A stretch of DNA of 64,000 bases from Rapana venosa (Eukaryota; Mollusca; Gastropoda; Neogastropoda; Muricidae), in the NCBI GenBank assembly GCA_028751875.1, contig CM054155.1, positions 54,899,492-54,963,491 on the forward strand. The letters are read 5' to 3'. The translations under genes and the position numbers were made by a program. Below, one piece after another: positions 47,291-60,519 of the stretch. Each line of letters opens with the position of its first letter. The stretch's first letter is position 1. The notes beneath the pieces were generated by a model. The model searched no databases and was not told the DNA's origin. It was given only the letters and a program-made list of their open reading frames with translations.

Positions 47291-49884
47291 TATAATCATC
47301 ATCATCAGTCCGTGACAGTGGCGGTCGTGGAGGACGACAGAAAGACGATGCCGTGGTAAGGCCTACTCCATCCGTCTCGGTTCCTCGGGTTCTGGCGCAG
47401 TAGTGCCGGTGTCATTCATTTTTTTTTCCCTTTTGGTCCAATTCACTGATGTATGTCCATCCATGACTTGTTATGTGCACCTTCCCCGCTTTTGCACCTT
47501 CGTGTGTTCCCTGCAGTACTGTTTTTTGTCTGAGTTGTTGTGGCGGGGACGTGGCTGAACCATGTCCGCTTTTTTCTCTTGGTCGATGGTGATGAAGGGG
47601 TTTCTGTGGACCGCCTGCCGTGTTATTGACTCTGACATAATTCATTGGTCTTTTCGTTCTCTCCAGGATATGCCCTGCAGTTTTCTATGGTTTTTGTTTC
47701 AAATTGCCTGGATGCGCTTTGCTGTTTCAGCAGTCAATGTACAAGGTTTTCACTTCCGTACAGCAGGGTAGTCTTAATTAGGCTTTGTAGAGCTTTAGTT
47801 TGATTGGGAAACTAACTCTCTTTACTTTTCATATGGTGGTGAGTTTTGTCATGAAGATGTTGACATGGTTATTTGACCTTGATTCTGTCGTCTCGATCGC
47901 CACCTCCTTTGATGAGGTAGCGCCAAGGTATTAAAAGGTCTACCTTCCTCCAGTTGTTGGACGTTCTGTAAATTCGCGTAGAGTGGCCGGTTGCTCGTGC
48001 TATTCACAAGTTACTTTACTTTTCTCCGAGCTACCTCCATCCCATTGCTCCTGCTTCTGTTCTCAAGTCTTGTCGTAGGATCTTGCAGTGATTACTTCCG
48101 CCCATGAGGTCAATGTCATCGGCAAACGAAAGTGTGAGGGGGTCTGCCGCCAATGGAGATGGTTGGTGGAAGTCCATGGAGGGTCTCCTCATAATGTTTC
48201 CAAAGATCAGATTAAAAAGGACTGGAGATAACAGGAATCCTTGCGGACACCCACTGTGGTTTTGAAGTAGTCTCCGACCTGATTGTTCAGACACGGGGAG
48301 CTGCTGTACTGCTTACGGGTGTTGTATAGCGCTCTTGAATGGTTTGTCAATGTCATTCTTCAAGTATGCCTAAGCATTGCTGAGGACCGTGCCATTAGTC
48401 CTTCGTCGCCATAAGCTCTAGTCACAAAGCCTTCTTGAAGTCGATGTAGAAGGTGTGGAACGGTCTCTCTGATGTCGGAAGATGTTTTTTCCAAAATCAG
48501 AATGTTGCAGTTGTAAAAATCTGTTCGATTCGTGCTACGGCCTAGACTCCTGAACCAGGCTTTGTTTCCTCTGGCAAGGTGTTCTTCTGCTACTCCTTCT
48601 TGAGTCGATGCAAAATAACTCTTGAGCATGGTCTTGCTGGCATGGCTGATGAGGTTGAGTGTTCTCTGTATAGTTTGGGCATTGGCGACGTACGTCGCGC
48701 TCCCTTTCTTGGGTGGGGGTATGATGTTGAGTGGTTGTAGTCATTCTGCTATGGCCACAGTTTTGTCTCCCAATAATTCTGTTAGACAGATAGCTGGAAC
48801 ATGTGTGATGTCTGTTTCGCACCATGCTTGAGCAGCAGCTCAGCTGGTATGTTGTCGCGTTATGGCGGACTTTCATACTGGGCTACTGTCGGATGGCTTC
48901 TTCCACTTCTTCCCTCACGTATAGGTAATGGCGAGGGTACTCTTGATATGCTGCTTCCTCTTCTATTATGTCTTGTTGGTTGGACTTTAGGGTTAGTTGT
49001 ATAGTTCTGAGCATGTACACAGTCCACCTGTTCAATGAAGTCTGGTTTCTGTTAAGGAGGTTTCCGGAGCTGTCTTCAATGATACTGGATGATGATTGGT
49101 TGAAGTGGTTTTGTGAGTTTCTTTCTGGGTGTTGTATGCCTTTTTACCTGTTGCCCACTTTCATGTTTTTTTTTTCGATCTTCATCACATTGATCACTGA
49201 TCCAACAGCTTCTCGTGGCTTTAAACATCGGATTCTTCACAAGATGTTTTGTCTCCCGGTTATTCTTTAGGGTTGGAAGACTGGTTGGTTTTCAGTGCTC
49301 TTCTTGTATCGCAGAGGTCCAAGATGTCATTGGTAGTCCTATGGCTGGTAGTTTATTCCTCTGAGACCGAAGTACTCTTCTGCTGTTTTCTCGGACTGCA
49401 CTCATTATAGTTGTTGGTGAGGTCATTGATGTCATTGTCAGGAGGGTTTAGTTGCGCAAACGGCCGCCAAGCTTAGATTGGCCGATCTCCTAACACCTGG
49501 ATCTTTTCTCAGTTTGTTCCACGTCTAATTTGAAAGTGGTTTGCAGGCTGTTTGGTTTTCTTCAGCTTCATTTTGAATACCAAGCTGCACAAGGTCGTGG
49601 TCGCTGCCTATGTCAGCTCCAGGGTAGGTTCTTTGTTCTGGCTCTGTTGATGTGGATTGAAGCGCCGTGCGTGGTGTTAAGATAAAATCTATTTGGGTAT
49701 GGATCTTGCGGTTTGGCGCATGCAGGTTGTTCTTGACTGCTATGTGGGGGTACTAGAGGGGTATTGGCAATGGTAAGTCTGTGGGGTGCTGGCAAACTCC
49801 AGCAGACGTAGTCCCTGTGTTGTTCTCATACAAGTTCCAAATGTGTGTACCAAACTGATTCGGCCCAATGGTTGTAAGAGTCAG
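47291..49884 (-). mobile_element. RTE-like LINE B, block D', cut at 49884
   Basis: Minus-strand copy from the 3' tail (ATAATCATCATCATCAG at 47291) to within the endonuclease. LSFADDIDLMGGSN is encoded at about 48130-48090 (48294-48031 frame) and LTIANT...PPHSSQEQPA at 49795-49700. At 49884, after GTTGTAAGAGTCAGGAC, it stops abruptly. The next bases belong to the minisatellite of block C', whereas in unit 1 the LINE continues at the same point (134). Confidence 0.75.
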
Positions 49885-49889
49885 GACAT

Positions 49890-50870
49890 TCTTAACTCCC
49901 TATAATTCTTAACATCTACTTGCTATGTAGGTTCGAGTTAGCATTCCTTTTGTGCTAAAGGATCAACATCCTTTCTGTGCATAATTTCGCATTCTCATTC
50001 TCACTGTATTGATTGTATTGGTTTTGTTGCTGTGTTGCTTTGTAGTATCTTCCGGTGTACTTTGTACGCTTGCTTGTCTTACTGTGTTTGATATCTGTGT
50101 ATTACTATGTGCACGCTCTGCTGTATCCGACGACGTTAGTGTGTGCTTTGTGTTTCATCCTTGCTATGTTGCTATGTGTGTATCTTGCTGTGTTGCTTTC
50201 TGTTTCCTTTTTGCTATATGCTTTGTTTCCTTGTGTGTTTTTGCTTGTTCCTTGTGCGTAACTTCTTTGTATCCTTGCTGCAGTTTGTTTACGATCCTTG
50301 CTTTCTTGCTGTTACATCTTGTTATCTTGCTTTGGATCCTGGCTGTGCTTCTTTGTATCCTTGTGCTATCTTGCATTTGTATCATTGCTATCTTGCTTTG
50401 CATCCTTTGCTGTGTGTCATTTATATCTTGCTATCGGCTTTGCATCCTTGCTTTGTATCCTTGCTGTGTTGCTTTGTATATTTGCTTGCTTTTGCTTTGT
50501 TTGCATGTTTTTTTCTGTGCTAGTGTATTCCCTTTTGGTGTTTGTTTGCTGTGTTTCTTTGCTGTGTTGTCTACTGTTGTATCTTGCTGTTTTACTTTCT
50601 TTGTATCTTGCTGTGTTATCTTTGTATCCTTGCTGAGTTACTTTTATCCTTGCTGTGTATTTTGTATCTTGCTGTGTAACTTTTCTTTGCTTCCTTGCAG
50701 TGTTACTTTGTATCGACTTGCTGTTGCACTTTTAGCTTTGTATCCTTGCTGTGTTACTTTGTAGCCTTGCTGTGCAACTTTCTTTGCGCCTTCCTTGCTG
50801 AGTTACTTTGGTCTCAGCATCGTTGCTTTTTTACTTTGTATTCTTGCTGTGGTGTTTTTATTTCTGTCAT
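49890..50870. repeat. Minisatellites of block C' (uninterrupted homologue of 14.2-15.06 and 18.95-19.14 kb)
   Basis: A short remnant of the GCTAATTGTTAACAT-type array (to about 50000) is followed by about forty units of the CTTGCTGTGTTGCTTTGTAT type. The 251-codon open frame at 50009-50764 (Cys/Leu/Phe-rich) is a by-product of the repeat. Confidence 0.8.
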
Positions 50871-50879
50871 TGTTACGGT

Positions 50880-51135
50880 TGTTAGACATTGTCTGCATTG
50901 GTTGACCTGTGTTGATTTCTGCATGTTGCTGTGTTAGCATTTTGCCATGTTTGTTGTGTTGAGCAGAGTGTTTCTGCCATTGTTGTGTCGTGTTTGCTTG
51001 TTACGCCATTTCTGCCATGTCAGTGTTAGATTTGTTGCCATGTTGCTGTATTGTTAGCATTTCTGCCATGTTGCTGTGTTAGCAGTTCCGCCTGCCATGT
51101 TTGCTGTGTTAGCGCCTTAGTCTTTCGCTACATTT
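50880..51135. repeat. Minisatellite (GTTAGCATTTCTGCCATGTT type), block C'
   Basis: Shorter homologue of 19185-19735, about ten units. Confidence 0.75.
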
Positions 51136-51139
51136 GTCT

Positions 51140-52030
51140 TAGTTTTGGTTATATTGCCCTGTTTCTTTCCACTTGTTAATATCTCTGTTAGCATTCCAGT
51201 CCTTTTTCAGTTTGCTATAATTGGTCTATTTGCTTGCCATGATTGCAATTGCTTTATTTTATTATAAGTTAGCTGACCTTAAACTTACATATGTTAAGTG
51301 TCCATATTTGGTTAGTAGTATTCGAGTGCTTTTGTAATTTTTCTCATGCACTTAACAGTAGAAGCATAGAACGTTCAACCACGCAACATCCTCTTCATGA
51401 AGAGGAAGGGATACTGTACATTCTCTGTCGAGACAAGAAACTGTTCTAAGTGTGACTTTGTGAAAATACGGATACGATGTTGATTATATATTGATATGTC
51501 CGCTTTAATGATGAAAATGGCATATTATACTATTGGAAAACCACCACTGTGTTGGAACTAAATGTCATTGTTTTATTTAATTGTAGAAAAAGATTCACTA
51601 TGTTTACCTCATTTTGTTACGTTGTGTCGGATATATCTTTTGGACGAATACGGTAATCGACTTGCTCTGTACCATGAATCACTTAACATACGCCTCTCTT
51701 TAACACCCACCAATAGTTCTTTTATTCATTTTGCTGAAATGTCATAGTTATCTGTGGACAAAAGAACCCTTTGTCTGTCTTGACAACTCGAGCGATTTGT
51801 TGCCTTCAGTTGTTCGTAGACTATTAGTAGTGTTGATGTTTGTGTTAGTACTTGCTAGCGCGATGGCTGCATTTTCATATACAGTTCAATGGGGTTTTGA
51901 ATAATAGTTGTGCCTCGCGTACTTACAAGTGTAATATTCTGCTGTGCTGTGTGTGTTGTCGATTGTGGAGTTGTGAGTGTTGTGTGTGTTGTGTGTGTGT
52001 GTGTGCGTGTGTGTATGTGTGTAATCAACA
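51140..52030. other. Homologue of 19740-20530, no gene recognised
   Basis: Collinear with the first copy but with many indels. The open frame seen there is broken here. Ends in a GT tract at 51975-52020. Confidence 0.5.
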
Positions 52031-52033
52031 ATA

Positions 52034-52890
52034 ACAACAATAACTAAATTCAATAACTCGTTACTTCAGGTTTTTGCATGGCGACATTTTGGTCTCCCAT
52101 TGGAACAACAGTAATCATATACTTCCATGTAAGTGTGAACATCACATAATTCAGATATCCAAACATATCGAAAGAAATAATCCAACTTTAAAATCGCACA
52201 ACTAGGTTTAGTGTCATAAAAAAGAAGCTGCACCCTTTCAGAATCGATGGAAATCTGTAATATTACAGAGGAATACATTTTATTCGCAATATCAGCATAT
52301 CGGGGGGCATACAAGTAAAAAGTGACAAAACATCTTCAATTTGTTGGCCATCCACTGAGAGCAGAATGGCATCAGTAATCGTTCTGTTTGCATATCGTGA
52401 AATTGCCCATTTAAAGGTAATTTGTTTGGACACTCAGCTCTAACATATTGCTGTAGTATCGGTATTCTAAAGATTCTATTCACATACATGTAATTTGCCT
52501 CTACAATAATGGGTGATAATCTAATGTTGTCAGGGCTATTGCTGATAGAGAGTCATGCCAATTTTTGGGGTACCATTTTGTGTATTTCGTATTTGGAATT
52601 CTTAATGAAGGATGAAGATTTCCCACAATTCGCATTGGCCGAGAAACATAACCAAATCCGTGGGTGCATAAAATCTTTCTAAATGTGTTATCCCAATTTA
52701 TTCTCACTGCTTCATCTGTCTACACAACATTTGTAGCATTGTCTGGGTTATCTATGTTCAGGCATATCCAAATTGTTAGCGATATTTGATTACTCTAGTA
52801 AACAGTGTCAACAAAAATGGAATCTACCACAATTCGCCAAGGCAAATATTTTTTTAACATCTCTAGCCCAACCCTAGGACCATTTTTGCA
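52034..52890 (-). mobile_element. 3' end of a further LINE, inserted in a (GT)n tract
   Basis: The minus strand encodes, through two or three frame changes, NWDNTFRKILCTHGFGYV (52695-52640), LPLNGQFHDMQTERLLMPFC (about 52420-52360) and a YYRFPS/LFYDTKPS region near 52270-52200. Order and motifs resemble the extreme C-terminus of a family of invertebrate LINE proteins as I remember them; the clade is uncertain. The 3' tail is GTTATT-like units (52020-52045 on the plus strand). The homologous site in block C copy 1 (about 20540) is an uninterrupted GT tract. Confidence 0.45.
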
Positions 52891-52896
52891 AATTTT

Positions 52897-52978
52897 TACT
52901 GTGTGTGTGTGTGTGTGTGGTGTGGTGTGTGTGGTGTTCAGTGTGTGTGTGTGTGTGTGTGTGTGTTGTGTGTGTGAG
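52897..52978. repeat. (GT)n microsatellite
   Basis: Right-hand part of the GT tract split by the LINE fragment. Confidence 0.9.
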
Positions 52979-53399
52979 TATCTGGGTGGGTGTTGTGGTG
53001 AACTCTGTGAGCGAGTGTTGGATTTTTTCAGTCATGATTCCATGTGTCTCGTGCGTGGAGTATATGGCATCTGTGCTTTCAAAAAATGGAGCCAATTTTT
53101 TTCTTCTTTTCCTGTGTCCATAATGGATGTTTTCCCTGTCATAGAAAGCTTTTTTCTCTAGAATTTTGCCAAGGACACTCTCTTGCTGCTGTGGTTTCTT
53201 TTTACTAGATCTGTATAATTGGTGTGTTGCAACATGAACCTCATTTCGTGGTTTTAACTGAAAATTTTTGGCAGCACATGACCACCACTGACAGCCTGGT
53301 GGATGAGGACAAAGTTTAGAAGCAAGTGGAGATCGTTCCGTGACTTCTGTGATTTCTAGGTGAGGAACTTACCTGTAAGAACAACGATGATGAGAAGTG

Positions 53400-54110
53400 G
53401 GGCAGGCTTAGAACTCACTGAGGAGTGGCCTATACCTTGAACTCACTGAGGAGTGGAATGTTTTATGAATCGCGACTGAGGCGATGGCTATTTACCATGA
53501 ATACAGCACTGGAGCGTGGCTCCTATTAACCACTGAAATCACTACTGAGGAAGTGGCTTATACCTATATGAATCGACTGAGGATGTGGCCTATACCATGA
53601 ACTTCACTGAGCGAGCTGCCCCTATACTCAGCAAGTGACTAAGGAAAGATACACCAGAACTAAGAGTGACCATTGCAATGAAATCTCTTTGGAGTAGACA
53701 ACGCCATGGACTCATTGAGAAGTGGCCTATACCATGAACTCAGTACTTGTGAAGTGGCCTATACCATGAACTAAGTTATGAGAAGTGGCCTATACATGTA
53801 AGCTCCGGTCTACTGAGAAGTGGCCTATACCATGAAACTCTAGTTTGAGGAGTTGACTATGCCATGTAAACTCAGCACTGAGAGAGGCCTATTGCAGAAC
53901 TCAGTACTGTAGGAGGTAAACTATGCCATGAACTACTACTGAGGAGTGTGGCCTATACCATGTAAGTCAGTACTGGGGGCCATGAATCTGCCTCTACTGA
54001 GGAGTGGCTTTCTCCATGATCACTCAACTATGTGTGCTAGCCGACTCAGCCAATGAACATCACTAAAGAGTAGACACATGGCCATGGAGGACTGAAGGCA
54101 TGGAGTTGTT
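53400..54110. repeat. Minisatellite (GAGGAGTGGCCTATACCATG type), block C'
   Basis: Homologue of 21040-21660 with about twenty-three units, some longer and more disrupted. Confidence 0.85.
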
Positions 54111-54119
54111 GCTATGATA

Positions 54120-54985
54120 CTGACGCATGTTGTCTGTGTTTTTTGTTGTCTTTTTTTTTATATTTTTTTTTCCATTGCGAAGCCCCAACTGTGAGATGCC
54201 CCTTGTTCATCACTAAAACCAGGTTTCCATTATGAGCTTTCCTGATCATTTTCCCATGACACTACTTTTAGAAAGTGTCAGGTCTTTATACTGCATTTTC
54301 TAAATTTACTACAGAAGCAACTATCAGTGTGGTTCTGCATTATCATCAACACACCACACACACATCACAACACACACACCACACACCACAAACACCACAC
54401 ATAACGACACACTGTGCCACAAGAAAAGAGTAGACATATCACACCATCACACACACACCACAAACACACACCCTGGCTACACCTCCCTAGTAGATTCATG
54501 TGGTTGCACTGACACAAATCAAAGCTATCACAAAATAGATAATAAGTACACAAATGTCTTCACACACTTAGCTACTGAAGAAATTTTACACACTGATCTA
54601 AGCCATGAGTCTCTGTTATGACTCTACAACACTATATATAACTTGACTATAATTTTATATATATAAAAGCTTTAAGTCGTTAAGAGAAACATGAGTGCTT
54701 TTTTTAAAAATAGTCTTTTGGCTTTTGCCTTTTCAGAGATTCATCTGATTCAAGTTCAGAATAAACAATGATTTACTACCCTGGTCGGAATTGGCTTTGG
54801 GCTCATCCCTTAAGGCGCACACTTAGTGAAAGAGAAACGTCTTGGGGACTAGGGCCAGGAGCTGCAGCAGCACATACACAGTATCACAAGTTAATTTTTC
54901 AGGGACCCTATGCCTTCTGGTTAGCGCCAACATGTTCACAAGTTCGTCACTGTGGAGACCTATGTCAGATCTGCTGGAAGATAAG
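54120..54985. other. No gene recognised; short (AC)n at 54350-54470
   Basis: Occupies the position of 21690-23080 but is shorter and A/T-rich; only the first 130 bp are clearly alike. Confidence 0.45.
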
Positions 54986-54989
54986 GGGT

Positions 54990-57900
54990 AGGTTGGTTGC
55001 ATTATTTATCCAGCCCTAAGGGTGTGGTTGCCTTTCGAGTGCAAGTACATTTGTGATGAGGACTGTAGCACCTGCCAGGGAGGCATTGAGGTGCAGGCAG
55101 GGGCTGGATTTAAAAGTGTCATAAGATCGCTTTTAGCGGAGAGAGAGAGGGAGGTCATTCAGATCAATGGACCAGAAACAAAATTTTTTTTTTTGAGAAA
55201 GAGCTACGGCAGCATGGTGGAATTGGTTGAACTCAGGTATTCGTAAGGACAAGGGTGTCTGCAGGCAGAGTAGATAAAAACGGAAGGTGTGTACAAGTGA
55301 TGGACATTCACAGAGGTAGACGGGTGGTGCTTTTGTTTGGTAAAGAATTTTGTAACAGAGTCGTACTGAATCTTATAGTTTACTCTCTGTGGGCACAGGG
55401 CGGCAGTGGAGAGATTGCCAATTCGGGCGGGGGCTGCTTGGGACATTCATGGAAATCTACTTGACAGGGGCTCTGGGTGGTCCGGTTTTGTACAGGTTGT
55501 TGTGGTTTTCTTGTATCTTTTGAAGTTTCTTCTTAACCAGGTTTGTACTTTATACGCATCGCGTTGTGTTGGGGCGTTACTAGAGGCTTTAAATATTAAA
55601 GTTAGAGTAATTAAGACAAGGTTTAAAGGTAGTTATCAGGTGTAATGCCGAGTTTCGGTTTTATTAATTGGTGATTTTTCAAATCATTTTTTTTTCGCTG
55701 TGTTTCGTTTATTAGATTGAGTCTGGAGTAACTATACGCCATGGGTTAATTTATTGTTTATTATTTTAATGATGTTGTGTGTGTCAATTATTAATATTAG
55801 TGTTTGTAAATTATTTTAATGTTTAATGGTGTTTTGTAAGGGTTGTAGCTCGGCCTGTGTTATGGTCATGTGCATGTATAATATGGTTAGATTATTTAAG
55901 TGTATAGTAGTAGTTTGACTATAGTGTGTTGTGTTTTGCTTAATTATTATTGTTTTGGTTTGTTTGTATTGGTTGTAATAATATGTAAGGGGAGATAAGA
56001 ACTACGTTTTTAAGTATTGTTTTAGGGGTTAATGTTATTTTGTGATAATATTCGTATGGTTGTTAAACTTTATTTCTAATTCCTAAGGTTAACTTATTTC
56101 GTTTCGTTCGTTTTTAGTAATGTAAACGTAAACGTTAGTAGTAGTTTATAAAGAGTTGTGTCAGGATTGGGTTTTCTTTTGAGGTTTTAGTCGACCTGCA
56201 GAGTTTTGTATACGGCTTAAGGGATTGGATTCGATGCTGCTGGGGCAGGCCAGCTCCATGTGTTTGCACTATTCCTCCTGAAGAGGAAAGAATGCAGAGA
56301 TGAGAGTAACAACATTTGGATGATGCATCGTGTGGGACAACACAATGTACTTTCGAGAAAAACCACTAGAATCGCTTGTAATTGATTAGTAGCATGGGGG
56401 GGGGACTGGCAGTACGATGGTACATGAATTTTTGCATAGAATGTGTGAGTGTGTTGTGTCAATTAATGTACCCTCTAGATATCACAGCTGTGATATCTCA
56501 GAGGAGACTGGATGAGATTACAAAGTTTTATTTATGAAGCTGTTTGTAATGGAGAGGTGTCTTTGGGTATTGGTTCCCTGCATATCATGGTTTTTCAGTT
56601 TTTTTTTTTCTATCTGCATAAGCTGTAATGTAACTTGTTCTGTATCATCCATTTTTGCGCAAATCCTTAATCAGCGTGGGGCGCCTATTGTAAAATATGG
56701 AGAGAGGACTATAAAGAAGAATATATCAAGAGTATCGACTGCGTGTAGATGTTATGAGAGTCATTGTATAAAAATGATGTATTGATCTGATGGAGCAGCG
56801 GTAATTTATGGACAGTGAAGCACAGTGTGTTTGAGAGGGTGTGAGTGGTGAATAAGTGTTCAGGTCCCAGAACAGTTTTCCTGTGGAACTCAACATTCCA
56901 AGGCTGGGCAAGATGGTACTGATTGCGATCTGATTATTGATTTCCTGAGACTGTATGGAATCGGTAGCAGTAAGGTCATGAACTAAACCTGAGGTAAGGG
57001 CCTGCTTTTTGTACCAGCGATTCACCAACTTTTTTTTTAAGAGTGGAGAGAAGAAATAGATTGTGGTCAATAGTTTGTCCAAAGGCTTGAAGATATAGTA
57101 CCGATGTAATAATTAGTGTAGATTGAGAAATAAGTTTAATATGTAGGTATTTTAGCAGTTGTTGGATAATCAGTACGTGATACGCGAAAACTGGCCCAGA
57201 AAGGGAAAAAGGTTGAGTTAGAGTTTATAGGAAGTTTAGAAGCTATAGGTCTCAGGGTTAGAGGGATTCACCCCACTGGTATTATTATATGAGTTAAGTA
57301 GTTAGAACAGGACAGAGTAGTAGACTTCTAAACTGTTAGTAGGTAAGCTTCCTATCTATTACGCTATTAAGGTATACACAAGTTAAGAAGTGAAGTAGTT
57401 GAAAAGAAAGAGGATATAAGTAAGTAGAGTAAGAAAGAGAGCTTTTTCGCACAATCCGAGTCAGAGAGGAAGCGAGTGAATTCAGTAGAATAGAAAAGTT
57501 ATTGAAGTATAAGTATAGAATGCAAGAGTGAGAACTGTAGAAGTGTTTGGTTTAAGGTGTGGACAGGGTAGTTTCAGTTGCTTTCCATTTGTGCTGTGGT
57601 TGACTAGATAGCCAGGACTGAAGACGGCCTGAAAACACAGGAAAGAGATGGTGGGAGTCGAAGGAGATGGTGGCTGAGCTATTTAGATCTACTTTTCAAG
57701 GACTTTTATTAGAGATAAAAAGGTAGGTTTGGCGGAAACAGGGCCTATAATTCTTCATAAATGGTTGGGGCTGGTCACGGGTCACATTCGCGAGTAGAGG
57801 TGGTTGACTTTATAGCATGTTTTAGAGCTGATCAATACGTCATGTTCCTTTGTCCAACTCCCCCCCCAGGAACATTTCCTGGACAAGAGTTTAAGTTCAC

Positions 57901-58970
57901 ATTTTTCGTGATAGTGGGAATATGATTAAAGTTGTGGCAGAGGCATTTTGTGCGAAAGAGAATTTAAGAAGAAGAGGTATTGATCAAGATCACAAGGATT
58001 TGGTTTTAGTCATTCCTTTCAGAATTATCTTGAGTTATTTCTTCCTCGCTTCGGGAATGGATGAAAGGATTAAGGAGAGGAGTGCATGCCAGAAGAATTA
58101 GGGAATCAGAAGTTGCATGGCTGGATGAGGAAGTCTGATCCGAAACTGTGGAGGCGAATGTTACTGTACTTTTGTCAAGTGTAGAATGCGAGAAAAGTAT
58201 AGAAAGGATGTTCAGAGTGGGTACTCTGAAATAGAGAATGGGCAGAGGACATGGTATCAAGAACTTGAGAAGAGTAATACTTTGCTTTTGCGAAAAATGT
58301 TTATTAGGGTTTTAACTTTGTTGGGCTTAATTCTAGAACCTTTGACAAGAGTATAATACTTTGTTTTTTGCTGAATGAAATTAAAGGCTTTAACTTTGGT
58401 TGTTTTATGTGTATAACGAACAAGCTGTGTGCTTTATTTCGGTTTTTTGTTTTGCCTATGCTCTTGTTGATTGGCGTGTTGCGTTTTGCGACGACCAGGA
58501 TGTCTAAAGGTTTTGTTGTATAATAGCTTGTGTACATGGTTTGCAGACATGGCCCTAACAGGGCAGGAGGTTATTGGGTCAGGTGTTGTGTAGAGGAGAG
58601 GAGCATGTTCAGACAATGAGTTGCTTTGAGGACAGTATAGTATTGCTTAAAAGTGTTAGTATTGGTCAGGGGCAGTGTGCAGTTAGGCGTTCGCCAGCTT
58701 GGGGAGAAGGGAATATGACAGTTTGATTATATATGGCCCTTGAAGGTTTGCGAGGAGGGTCAATTGACTTCTAGATGTTTTTTCTGATAGGCTTATGCAA
58801 TGGCTGTGAGAAAGAAAAAAGAATGGCTAAGAAATGATCGGAGAGCCCGTTTTCGTCAGTGACAGATACAGCTCCTGATATGTTGAGCAAAAGATCGATG
58901 AGTCACTCAGGAACATGCCCAAATTAGGAACATGCCAAAAAGGCAGGGAGGAAGAGTGTGGGGGATGAGA
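54990..58970 (-). mobile_element. L2/CR1-like LINE, block C copy 2, with extra inserted sequence
   Basis: Collinear with 23080-25360 but 1.7 kb longer. Extra stretches occur at about 55490-56180 and 57090-57420. Conserved blocks include AGTTTTGTATAC and GGGATTGGATT (56190-56230), GTCCCAGAACAG (56865), TGGAATCGGTAGCAGTAAGG and GAAAACACAGGAAAGAGATG (57630). Frames are heavily broken. Confidence 0.65.
55490..56180. other. C-poor insertion of unknown nature
   Basis: About 690 bp absent from the homologous place (23405). The plus strand is T/G/A-rich with few C, many of them in CpG. No open frame or domain recognised. Could be organellar-derived, a decayed element, or an assembly product. Confidence 0.4.
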
Positions 58971-59234
58971 GAATGGTAGTCTGTGTGGGAGATTTTTTTA
59001 AATTCTGCTCAGTAAACTTATTCATTCATTCTGCACACTGTCTGTTTGTACAAGTCATAAGAAGTAGGTAAACATTTGTAGATTCATCATTGTACTACCC
59101 CTCAGTTCCCCCCCCCCTCTGCCATGCCACCCCCTTCCATAATGCACAATGATACCATGCCTTGCTTATAGGCAGGGTTACACCTAAAAATAGATATCTG
59201 TGCTCTGTGAGTGTTGTATGTCTGTATCTCTCTA

Positions 59235-59284
59235 AAATACACACACACACACACACACACCACACACACATACAACACACTCAC

Positions 59285-59316
<32 letters not shown>

Positions 59317-59345
59317 TCACACTCAAACACATACATGCACATAGG
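59235..59345. repeat. (AC)n microsatellite
   Basis: Homologue of the 25645-26080 cluster, with the same conserved GAATAAAATGAATAAAAATA flank at about 59372. Confidence 0.9.
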
Positions 59346-60372
59346 TGCTTATTCCATTATCACGATTATTAAAGAATAAAATGAATAAAAATATATAAAA
59401 TATAACATTACACAACACACAGGATACACACACACAATGCAAAAACACAGGCGCACTCACAATTCAAATCCCCCAACCACCACCACTAGAGTGCTTTCGC
59501 ATAATTCATGTGCAGGCACACCACTGCAGTTGTACCTGCACGTGCGTGACACACCACACGCAGCCACACACACTAAAAACCACACACCTTTATTTACGCC
59601 TCAATGCACTGAAAGTACTAAGATCCTAGGCGATCATATTCATGAACCACCACAGCTTATGACGGGTTGGAGAAAAAGTTCTCTCAGTGCAAGGGAGGGT
59701 TTCCTGCAACAGACCACGATGTAAGGACTCACAGGACATGATGTCATTCTAGTGTCATAATGTGATATGATCCTCTTTAAATGTGTCTGGGGTGTTTACA
59801 ACTCCAACGGCGTACTAGGGAGGTTAAGGGCTTATTAAGTAATTTTTAAACACAACCAAACAATTTTTTGTGGATTGTGTTAGTGACATCATGCATTGTG
59901 ACAAGTCACGAATATTTCAAGGCCCAGCTAGCGATAGAGAACAGTTTCCGGACGTTTTAGAGCAAATTATAGGGGTCTGGGGTCGAAAATACCACCCCGA
60001 CAGGGCGCATGGGGGAGTTAAAGGTTAAGCTATAAATGTAGTATACAAATCAGAGGTGTTGCGAGTCTTTCAGTGGTTGGTGGGTTCTGTGGGAAACACA
60101 AGCACTAACACTGCTCAATAAAGCACGAGCATCTTCATTTTATTCTACCATGGGAAAATGCTTAGTATTTTAACATGGAACGACGTAATCTCAACAGCCA
60201 AAATCTAGTGGACCATTCAAACGTTGGTGTCTAAGTGGCATTTGTTGTGCCAGATAAACTTTCCCCACCCATCCAGGCTGTTTGCTACTTTATTGTTATC
60301 CTAGCAACGCCATACTGACCGTATGAACTACAATATAATTACGACAAGAAATGAGAGAGAGAGAGAGTTTGT

Positions 60373-60402
60373 ATGTATGTATTTATATATATATATATAT
60401 AT
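60373..60402. repeat. (TA)n tract
   Basis: Homologue of 26785-26937, much shorter here. Confidence 0.85.
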
Positions 60403-60519
60403 AATGTGAGTGTGAGTGTGTAATGATATTTTGGGTTAATTTTCAACTACCATAACCAAAATATTATTTTTGTGCAAAGCTACCTCCTAAAAAAAATCGT
60501 GGGGTGGGACCACCAGCTC

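Larger units (their letters stand above)
45279..47622. repeat. Exact 2344-bp duplicate of 61657-64000
   Basis: Offset is a constant 16378 bp, with no difference seen over the part visible in the window. Other duplicates here differ by many indels. It carries two S3 SINEs, the diverged signal-peptide exon, an (AC)n tract, the LINE A start and the 3' end of LINE B. Confidence 0.9.
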
